Positions 56,377 to 64,000 of a stretch of 64,000 nt of DNA are shown here, piece by piece (position 1 is the first letter of the stretch; every line of letters begins with the position of its first letter). Source of the stretch: Rhizomys pruinosus (Eukaryota > Chordata > Mammalia > Rodentia > Spalacidae); the NCBI GenBank assembly GCA_009823505.1, contig VZQC01005577.1, forward strand, positions 124,001-188,000, written 5' to 3'. Under the pieces are notes generated by a model. That model made no database searches. It had not been told where the DNA came from and saw nothing but the letters and a program-made list of their open reading frames with translations. The translations under genes were made by a program, and so were the position numbers.

Positions 56377-56494
56377 TCTGGAGTGTACATTCTATGCTGG
56401 GTATTGAACAGGGCACATTCCCTGCTGTGGCATGTGGTCCTTGCAAAAACACCTGGGAGTCTGATCCCCTTCATTACATAGAAGAAACTGAGGC

Positions 56495-56750
56495 TCAAGC
56501 TGGGGATGTAGCCCAGTTGGCAGAATGTCTGCCTAGCATGCAGAATGTCTGCCTAGCATGCAGAATGTCTGCCTAGCATGCAGAATGTCTGCCTAGCATA
56601 CAGAATGCCTTGCATTTGGTCTCCAGCACTGTGTAAACTAAGCATGGTAGGGCACATGTGTAATACCAGTACAGGACGCAGAGGCAAGAGGATGAGAAGT
56701 TTAAAGTCATTCTTGGCCAGCCTAGGCTACATAAAACTCTGTCACAAAAG
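56495..56750 (+). mobile_element. ID/B4-type SINE with tandemly duplicated head
   Basis: A GCTGGGGATGTAGCCCAGTT head, then CAGAATGTCTGCCTAGCATG repeated in tandem about four to five times (56520-56610), then a TTGGTCTCCAGCACTG box and a B1-like body (GCATGGTAGGGCACATGTGT ... CCAGCCTAGGCTACATAA). Confidence 0.82.
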
Positions 56751-56754
56751 GAAA

Positions 56755-56835
56755 GAATGAAGGGAAGGGAAGAGAGGGGAGGGGGAAGGGGAAGAGAAGG
56801 ACTAAGGGAGGGGAAAAGGAAGGGAAAGGGGAAAA
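56755..56835. repeat. GGGAA-rich purine repeat
   Basis: About 80 bases of GGGAA/GAGGGG units form the tail of the preceding SINE. Confidence 0.85.
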
Positions 56836-58487
56836 AGACAAGGCTCACTAATATAATTTACCCAAGATCACTAAAGAGCTGGAGACCCACGGAAGTGCTG
56901 ATTACAGCAAGCTCTTGCAAGCTGTCATTGAACGATATGCGAGGCCTAGCTGAGTGCTAGCTGAATTCTCCACTGTAAGCATGCCAAGCATCCTAGCTCA
57001 CTGGAGTAAAGGGAGCTTTCTTGGTAGTAGATCTAAGTATGAGGCAATCAAGGAAGGCTGGAGGTTTAGATGTGGTGGGAACCAGGCATGCAGACAGACG
57101 CCAGGACCCCTTTGTGAGGGGTTTCCCCTGTGGGGACCTGAGGGTCTTGACTGGCTCCAGGAGGGAGCCTGCGTACTCTCAGATGTCTTCTTGGGATGGG
57201 ATCACATACTCTAGGTTCTTCCCAGCCTCCCAGAGGGTGCTACAGGGAGAGAGAACTCTCTAGGCTGGAGGCTCAGATCACAGCAAGCACAGATTCTAAA
57301 CCGAGGCTGAAGAGAGAGCCCTGTATCCTGCAGGAGCTCCTCGGACTATGCACAGGAAGGGAGCTGAGCCTGTGCCTGGCTTCAAGGCACTTGGTCTTCC
57401 CAAGGAAGGGAATGTCTCTCCTCCACTGCAGAGGCTCAGAGAACCCAAATTCCCTAACCAAAGATCCCGCCATTATAGTGAAGGAGTCAGAACTCAGTGC
57501 AGGTACCACTGACTCCAGAATCCAAACTCTTAAGGGCTTTGCTTGCAAATAATCCCTCCCTAGTCAGAGCATCGCCTGTGTCAAAGCCCTCTCAGAGCTA
57601 CCGTTTCAACCTACATGCCCACAACCCACAGAGCAGATGGATCAGGTTCCACTGTGTCTCAGTCAGACAAAGGAGCCCAGAGATGCCAAGCAACCCTCCT
57701 AGGATCACACAGTTGATGAATGGGAGAAACTGCTCTGCAGGTTCCCACCTTCTTCCTTGGAGCTCAGATGCTTCTGAGGGTTTTGAGTGACCATCCAGGG
57801 AGACAATGAGACTCAGAGCAAGAAAGAATATTTATTACCAGGCAGGCCACTTGACCCTTCCTTCCCCAAGCCCCATTGGCAAGGGCCATGCTCTGCTACC
57901 TCAGGTCTGGCCAGGACAAAACACAAATGAGGAATGGCTGCCTAGCAAATTAGCAACAGGTAAAAGCTATCAAGCCATCTGCTGCCTCCCACCCACCGTC
58001 ACTTCCTAATCCCCCTCCCGGCAGAGTCCCAGCTCCATGCTCAAATACAAATTAATATACTGGGCTTTGCATATGTATTTGCAGCTTCAGGTGGGGAGAG
58101 AGCCACATGAGTAGGTGGTGAGAAGACAGCGGCTGGAGAGCTGATGCTCTGCTCATGCAAATGTCCTCAGTCAGGGAGGGAGGCTGCTAAAGGGCAAACG
58201 GGATGGAATGGGGCCGGCGGCTGGCGAGGATGGACCCTGAATGGCCAATTAGGGGGAACCGCGAGGGTGGCTCCGTGTTCCACGCGGGAAGCTCTCTAAA
58301 CTGCATGTCCTCTCTGAAATCATGGATTGATGGTTCTTCAGCTGTGCTAGACCCAGCGAGACAGAAAAGCTATGTGACCATCCCAGGACAGAAGCAGCAG
58401 CAGCCGTGGATGGAAGAGCAGTGAGTCCCTGGCACCGGGCATCCAGCTGGCCTGGGATCCAGTCTCAGAGTTCGCGTTCTGGGTGTA
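56836..58487. other. Unassigned non-coding sequence
   Basis: No gene. 57640-57730 has an MIR-like core. 58030-58180 is repeat-free and holds octamer-type sites. Chance frames up to 118 codons occur. Confidence 0.4.
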
Positions 58488-58496
58488 ACTTTCTAA

Positions 58497-58728
58497 TTTT
58501 ATTTATTTCTGTATGTGTATGAATGTACTGTCTGCATGCAAGTTTGTGCACCCATGTCGTGCAATGCCGCGGAGGTCAGAAGAGGGTGTCAGATTCCCCT
58601 GGAACTGGAGTTCTCCTGGAATTGGAGTTTCAAACGGTTCTCAGCCGCCATGTGGGTGCTGGGGATCGAACCTGGGTCCTCTGTAAGAGTGGTCGGCGCT
58701 CTTAACCGCTAGGCTATCTCTCCAGCCC
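58497..58728 (-). mobile_element. B2 SINE (17-bp duplication subfamily)
   Basis: Inverted full B2 with the doubled motif, a GGGGATCGAACCTGGG box and a GCTATCTCTCCAGCCC terminus. AACTTTCTA flanks it at 58488-58496 and 58729-58737. Confidence 0.94.
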
Positions 58729-58794
58729 AACTTTCTAAAAGATGTGAATGCACTGACCTTCCCCTACTAGAGCTGAGAGGGTTTTAAACAGTGG

Positions 58795-58930
58795 CCGGCA
58801 TTTATTGAGCACTTTCTGCGTGCCAAGCACTTTCTTCCACTTCATGCTCCCAACATCCTTATAGGTAAGTGTTACTGTGGCAATTTTACAAGTGAACAAA
58901 TTGAGGTTGCAGTGAGGTTACGTTTAATTA
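58795..58930 (-). repeat. MIR, well preserved
   Basis: CATTTATTGAGCACTTTCTG, GTGCCAAGCACT, then 'caattttacaagtgaacaaa' and 'ttgaggttgcag' are the inverted MIR tail and core. Confidence 0.85.
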
Positions 58931-59243
58931 TTGTTACTGGAGACTTAGCCTCTTGGGCTTCACCCAAGCTCCAGGTGGGCAGGAGGAGTGCAAAGTTGCC
59001 CAGGATATACCTGAACCCTATCAACATGTCCCCAAGTCAGCAGTGAATGACAGAAGGTGGGGGTGGCTTGGTAAGTATCTCTGAGCCTCAAGAATGAAGA
59101 AAAGCCATCTAGTTTAGAAGTAGGGAAAAGAGATCCCAGGAGAGGGAACAGTATGTGCAAAGGGCTTGAGGTCAACAGTCTGATGTCTGAGACACTTGGA
59201 GAAGGAAATAGGATAGGTGAACTAAGGTGACATTGGGTGGAAG

Positions 59244-59397
59244 AAGGGACTGATGGGGAACAGCCTGGCCAGCTTTATAGGAGGTTCCAGGTTTTTCTCC
59301 TAAGTGTAATGGGACCAAAGATCCACCATCTCATGCTGTCCCCTCTGACTATGTGATGACCTGCAAGATTGATAAGAAGCTGGTACTCATCTGCTTA
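59244..59397. repeat. Left copy of a diverged direct duplication flanking the minisatellite
   Basis: GGCCAGCTTTATAGGAGGTT, AAGTGTAATGGGACCAAAGAT, TGTCCCCTCTGACT and AAGATTGATAAGAAGC match in order to 61743-61902 with scattered changes. Confidence 0.85.
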
Positions 59398-59654
59398 GAA
59401 AGACTTCTCACAGCCCCAGGTGGACCAGCAAGAGGTCTCCTTAGGTCCCCAGCCTTGGCTTCTCTTCTCCTAACCCCACAGACACAAGTTGGGCCCATGT
59501 CCTTCTACATCAGAGTCTCATGCCATGCTGTATGGTGACAGACAGGAGCTTCTTCAGTGAGTTCTGGGAACGAGGCCTGTGACTAAGAGAGGGTCAGATA
59601 CAGGGCTAATGGTCAAGACCTCAGAGTGCAACTGGGCTGGGAAGAGGAGCAAGG

Positions 59655-61547
59655 ACGTGTGTCAGGCATTGCAGCCCAGGTAGGGACAGTGGTCAGGGAT
59701 CGCAGCCCAGGTACAGGCAGTGGTCAGGCATCACAGCCCAGGTGGGGACAGTGGTCAGGCATCGCAGCCCAGGTGGGGACAGTGGTCAGGCATCGCAGCC
59801 CAGGTGGGGACAGTGGTCAGGCATCGCAGCCCAGGTGGGGACAGTGGTCAGGGATCGCAGCCCAGGTGGGGACAGTGGTCAGGCATCGCAGCCCAGGTGG
59901 GGACAGTGGTCAGGCATCGCAGCCCAGGTGGGGACAGTGGTCAGGCATCGCAGCCCAGGTGGGGACAGTGGTCAGGCATCGCAGCCCAGGTGGGGACAGT
60001 GGTCAGGCATCGCAGCCCAGGTGGGGACAGTGGTCAGGCATCGCAGCCCAGGTGGGGACAGTGGTCAGGCATCGCAGCCCAGGTGGGGACAGTGGTCAGG
60101 CATCGCAGCCCAGGTGGGGACAGTGGTCAGGCATCGCAGCCCAGGTGGGGACAGTGGTCAGGCATCGCAGCCCAGGTGGGGACAGTGGTCAGGCATCGCA
60201 GCCCAGGTGGGGACAGTGGTCAGGCATCGCAGCCCAGGTGGGGACAGTGGTCAGGCATCGCAGCCCAGGTGGGGACAGTGGTCAGGCATCGCAGCCCAGG
60301 TGGGGACAGTGGTCAGGCATCGCAGCCCAGGTGGGGACAGTGGTCAGGCATCGCAGCCCAGGTGGGGACAGTGGTCAGGCATCGCAGCCCAGGTGGGGAC
60401 AGTGGTCAGGCATCGCAGCCCAGGTGGGGACAGTGGTCAGGCATCGCAGCCCAGGTGGGAACACTGGTCAGGGATCGCAACCCAGGTACAGGCGGTGGTC
60501 AGGGATCGCAACCCAGGTACAGGTGGTGGTCAGGGATCGCAGCCCAGGTACAGGCAGTGGTCAGGAATCACAGCCCAGGTAAAGACAGTGGTCAGGCATC
60601 GCAGCCCAGGTAGAGGCAGTGGTCAGGGATCACAGCTCAGCTAGACACAGTGGTCAGGGATCACAGCCCAGGTAGAGGCAGTGGTCAGGCATCACAGCCC
60701 AGGTAGGGACAGTGGTCAGGCATCACAGCCCACGTAGAGGAAGTGGTTAGGGATCACAGCTCAGGTAGAGGCAGTGGTCAGGGATCACAGCTCAGGTACA
60801 CTCAGTGGTCAGGCATCACAGCCTAGGTAGAGGCAGTGGTCAGGGATCACAGCCCACATAGAGGCAGTGGTCAGGGATCGTAGCCCAGGTAGAAGCAGTG
60901 GTCAGGCATTGCAGCCCAGGTGGGGAGAGGGGTCAGGCATCACAGCCCAGGTAGAGGCAGTGGTCAGGGATCACAGCCCAGGTAGAGGCAGTGGTCAGGG
61001 ATCATAGCCCAGGTAGAGGAAGTGGTCAAGGATCACAGCTCAGGTAGAGGCAGTGGTCAGGGATCACAGCTCAGGTAGACTCAGTGGTCAGGGATCACAG
61101 CCCAGGTAGACACAGTGGTCAGGGATCACAACCCAGATAGAGGCAGTGGTCAGGCATCACAGCCTAGGTAGAGGCAGTAGTCAGGGATCACAACCCAGGT
61201 AGAGACAGTGGTCAGGGATCATAGCCTAGGTAGAGGCAGTGGTCAGGGATCACAACCCAGGTAGAGACAGTGGTCAGGGATCACAGCTCAGGTAGAGGCA
61301 GTGGTCAGGGATCACATCTCAGGTAGACACAGTGGTCAGGGATCACAACCCAGGTAGAGGTAGTGGTCAGGGATCATAGCCCAGGTAGAGGCAGTGGTCA
61401 GGCATCACAACCCAGGTAGAGACAGTGGTCAGGCATCGCAGCCCAGGTAGAGGCAGTGGTCAGGGATCACAGCCCTGGGAGACACAGTGGTCAGGGATCA
61501 CAGCCCAGGTAGACACAGTGGTCAGGGATCGCAGCCCAGGCAGAGGC
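59655..61547. repeat. 31-bp minisatellite, about 61 copies
   Basis: The unit contains GGACAGTGGTCAGGCATCGC followed by AGCCCAGGTGG, read head to tail. Three zones: a short variant start (59655-59740), a 23-copy core (59741-60453) in which I see one variant copy (GGGATC near 59850), and a diverged zone (60454-61547) of about 35 copies, mostly GGTAGAGGCAGTGG with GGGATCACAG. The core keeps a CpG in each unit, while the diverged zone mostly reads CA there, the expected product of methylated-CpG decay. Since 31 is not a multiple of 3 and the unit lacks stops, all three plus frames are open for about 300 codons. I do not call these genes. Confidence 0.97.
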
Positions 61548-61742
61548 AGGGCCCTGGGCTCTGGGGCTCCCTGGCCTCCACTTCTTACAGTGACGTGACT
61601 GCGCCCAGTCTCCATCCCTGCTGCCCTGGTTTCTGCCCTTATAAAATAAAACGTCTCCCTCACAGAGTAGCATAATGTAAAACAACTGTATGCTTGCACT
61701 TAGTAGGTGTTCAGTAAGTGCTAAGTATGTTATGGAGGAAAG

Positions 61743-61902
61743 GGCAGATGAGGCAGAGGCTGGCCAGCTTTACAGGATGCTCCAGATTTTCTCAGAAGTG
61801 TAGTGGGACCAAAGATAGATCCCCTCTGCCATCTCACAGTGTCCCCTCTCACTCCATGGCACCATTTTAAGATTGATAAGAAACGGGTAGTCACCTGCTT
61901 CC
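61743..61902. repeat. Right copy of a diverged direct duplication flanking the minisatellite
   Basis: It matches 59244-59397 in the same orientation. Immediately right, TCCATTTGTCACCAGGCCA occurs twice (61899-61943). Confidence 0.85.
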
Positions 61903-62031
61903 ATTTGTCACCAGGCCATAAGCATCCATTTGTCACCAGGCCACCCATCTCCCTGCCAATCACCACCAGCCCTGCATCCCCTTAGGCACCACAGTTTTTC
62001 CTTATCTGAGATTTCTAATCCTTTGTTAAAA

Positions 62032-62070
<39 letters not shown>

Positions 62071-62165
62071 GCTTCAGCTCAGAGGACAGGTTAGAGGCCA
62101 GCCTGGTCTACGTAGTGAGTTCTGGGTCACACAGCTACTCAGTGACACCCTGTCTCAAAAAAAGA
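62032..62165 (+). repeat. (AAAT)n run and 3' fragment of a B1 SINE
   Basis: (AAAT)n at 62032-62069 is followed by AGGCCAGCCTGGTCTACGTA and CCTGTCTCAAAAAAAG. Only the B1 3' half is present. Confidence 0.8.
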
Positions 62166-62211
62166 GAGAAAAGGGTGTCAAAAAGGAAAAAAGACTCAGG
62201 GGTTAGAGAAA

Positions 62212-62464
62212 GGACTGGAGCAGTGTCTCAGTGCTTAAGAGAGCTTGCTGCTCTTATAGAAGACCTGAGTTCAGTTCCTAGAACCCACATCAGGTGGCTC
62301 ACAACCACTTGAAACTCCAGTTCCAAGGGTTCGGACACCCTCTTCTGACCTCTGCTGACACAAGGCACAACTGTGGTGCACATACATACATACATACATA
62401 CATACATGCAGGCAAAACACACATAGGCACATAAAGTTAAAATAATAAATAAATAAATAAATAA
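62212..62464 (+). mobile_element. B2-type SINE, diverged, with (CATA)n insertion
   Basis: GGACTGGAGCAGTGTCTCAG head, single AACTCCAGTTCCAAGGG block, (CATA)n at 62380-62406 and an (AAAT)n tail. Confidence 0.87.
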
Positions 62465-62641
62465 GCTTCCAAACAAGCCAGAAGAGATGGGGAAAGGGGG
62501 CAGACGGAGAGGCAGCTCGTCACCTGAAGCCAGCTCTCAGATTTGGCAGCTTGGCATGAACATCCTGGCCCCCAGCTTCTGAAAATCAAAGTGCCACAAT
62601 GGAAACCAGCTCTGCAGCCCAGACTCTGCAAGGAAGTCACC

Positions 62642-62733
62642 ATGTAGACCAGCCTGGCCTTGAACTCACAGAGATCCACCTGCTTCTGCCTCCCAGGTGC
62701 TAGGATGCAAGGTGTGTGCCACCACTCCAGGCT
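62642..62733 (-). mobile_element. Partial B1 SINE, inverted
   Basis: GTAGACCAGCCTGGCCTTGA through GTGCTAGGATGCAAGGTGTG. The 3' half of the element is missing. Confidence 0.88.
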
Positions 62734-63234
62734 TGGATAAGAGATTTATTGGAAGAGTTATTAACACCATAGAGGGCAGATGGCCAGACAGCATGGCCGG
62801 GGCTGTGAGGGAAGTTCAAGCTCCAACACCACAGACAGACAGCATGTGAGGGCTCTGGGTGGAGGTGGGAGTCCTTCTTATAGGTGTCAGAGGAAGGGGG
62901 AGGGTTCGTGCCACATAGCACGAGTGGTCTGCATTCAGGGAAGGAGTGCGGGACTCAGGATGTGGGGAAGAGAGGCACGTCTATTTGAGTTGTAGCCCTC
63001 TGACATCTGAGTCTGCTGGCCTGAGCCTGTAAACTTCCTTGGGGAAGTAAGAATATTGCTTGTCCTTCTCCTGTGAGCTGGCATCTGGAGAGTCTGAGGA
63101 TCACAGATTCAATTTATAAACAGGTTCTAGATAGGGGGTTTGCCATTTCATTCACAGCACCTGTGAGAAACAGGCTTTTGAAGATGGTTGTAGCCTAATC
63201 ACCTAGACCCAAACATAACAGGTGCAGCCTCCAA
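62734..63234. other. Unassigned non-coding sequence
   Basis: No gene or repeat recognised. Confidence 0.4.
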
Positions 63235-63238
63235 AATC

Positions 63239-63590
63239 TTTTTTTTTCAAAGCCAATTTTTATTGAGGCTCTGTGCATTTCATATAAAATTTCAAATCAA
63301 ATCTGGACCGTGCTCCCCTCCCCCCCACCCCACCAGAGCTCATGCATTCTGCCAAACATGATTTTTATCTTTTTCTCAGTCTCTCTCAAAATCCTCGATG
63401 CAGAAGTTTACTGTTTTGAGCAGAAGTTTACCATTTCAGTCAGTTTTTTGACCCAGCCTTCTTGTTGTTGTTGTTATTCCTTCCAATATGCATCACTCCA
63501 AAATATGCACATATGCATGCTACATATATTATAGGTTTTAGCATCTTCAGCTTATGATTTTTTTTTATTAGGCTGAAAGATGTCATGTTT
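63239..63590 (-). mobile_element. Rodent L1 3' end, inverted
   Basis: A T-run, 'tttttattgaggctctgtg', CCCCTCCCCCCCACCCCACC and 'catgcattctgcca' match the left part of the copy at 47101 in order. Confidence 0.55.
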
Positions 63591-63958
63591 GAAGGCTCTT
63601 TCTTGGCAAGCCCAAACTACCATCAGTTCTCCCCTTGTTCCACACTGAGGTCTTCCCTTCCCATGGTCACCAAATGAGGTCCAGTAAGCACTGGTCTTCA
63701 TGATACAGCCTGGGTAGTCCAACAATGGCAGCCTATACTCTGAAGAGGCTGAAACCCCAGTAGTAGCTCAGTCCACAAGCTGGATGTCTCAGCAGTCCCC
63801 ATCTGGCATTGAAGGCTTGGAGGATTCCTGGAGAGACATGAGTCTTCAGTCCACATTGGAAGGTTGAAAAGCTGTGTCTCATGTCTTTGAAGGATGGCAA
63901 AAGCAGTGGCAGCCACAGGGTAGTTGTACATGCCAGTAAGACAGGCAAAACAACTGTG

Positions 63959-63959
<1 letters not shown>
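63591..63959. other. Probable repeat of unassigned family
   Basis: The stretch looks like retroelement sequence (a terminal GCCAGTAAGACAGGCAAAAC and CAACTGTGC ahead of a T-run), perhaps more of the L1 region or an LTR. I cannot assign it. Confidence 0.3.

Positions 63960-63989
<30 letters not shown>
63960..63989. repeat. Poly-T tract near the window end
   Basis: About 30 T residues, probably the inverted A-tail of a retroposon that continues past the window. Confidence 0.9.
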
Positions 63990-63994
<5 letters not shown>

Positions 63995-64000
63995 TGCCTT

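Noticed and set aside
59626..60644. Three overlapping plus-strand ORFs of 297-318 codons
   Set aside because: They are the three phases of a 31-bp tandem repeat without stops, not evidence of a protein.
59655..61547. CRISPR-like regular array
   Set aside because: Units are directly contiguous with no variable spacers, and the context is a rodent genome full of SINEs.

Overview
This 64 kb window is nuclear DNA of a muroid rodent. The evidence is a dense load of B1 (7SL-derived), B2 and B4/ID-type (tRNA-derived) SINEs, rodent MaLR (MT/ORR1-type) LTRs, rodent L1 3' ends and an intracisternal-A-particle-like (IAP-like) provirus. Long CA/TG, GA, GATA and GGAT microsatellites, old mammalian MIR, L2 and L1M relics and the absence of any compact gene array agree with this. 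The youngest B2 copies carry a 17-bp internal duplication that I do not recognise as typical of laboratory mouse or rat. The outer LTR element resembles, in its small size and lack of coding capacity, the mys-type elements of cricetids. A cricetid-type source is therefore a reasonable inference, but not proven.

I could not find one convincing host protein-coding exon. Apparent open frames are short, or lie in SINEs, microsatellites, a minisatellite or proviral debris. The window reads as intergenic or intronic sequence dominated by transposable elements.

Layout. 1-2281: unassigned sequence with an MIR relic. 2282-11990: a Russian-doll structure. A short class II LTR element on the minus strand (LTRs 2288-2585 and 11651-11984, 6-bp target duplication GATGAG) was invaded by a B2 SINE (3161-3390) and by a nearly full-length IAP-like provirus, also minus (3539-10209, 6-bp target duplication GATGGC). 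The IAP-like provirus keeps a recognisable gag, dUTPase/protease, reverse transcriptase/RNase H and integrase order, plus an envelope transmembrane remnant, all broken by frameshifts and stops. 11991-24500: unassigned DNA with a 49-bp minisatellite, microsatellites and B1/B2/B4 SINEs. 24529-28196: three MaLR LTRs and a B1-B2 composite flanked by one target duplication. 28200-43700: mostly unassigned sequence with B4, MIR and L2 pieces. 43719-43976: GGAT/GATA array. 47101-48960: rodent L1 3' region. 49330-50760: old L1M fragment followed by three B2 copies and a B1. 53253-53525: 270-bp purine tract. 59655-61547: 31-bp minisatellite of about 61 copies with a homogenised 23-copy core, bracketed by an approximately 155-bp diverged direct duplication. 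61900-64000: SINE and L1 fragments.

There is no operon-like or multi-gene system here. The main points of interest are the dated nesting of two class II LTR elements, the unusual mutation spectrum between the inner LTRs (more 1-bp indels than substitutions, pointing to possible assembly error), the polar 31-bp minisatellite with its flanking duplication, and several SINE rearrangements.
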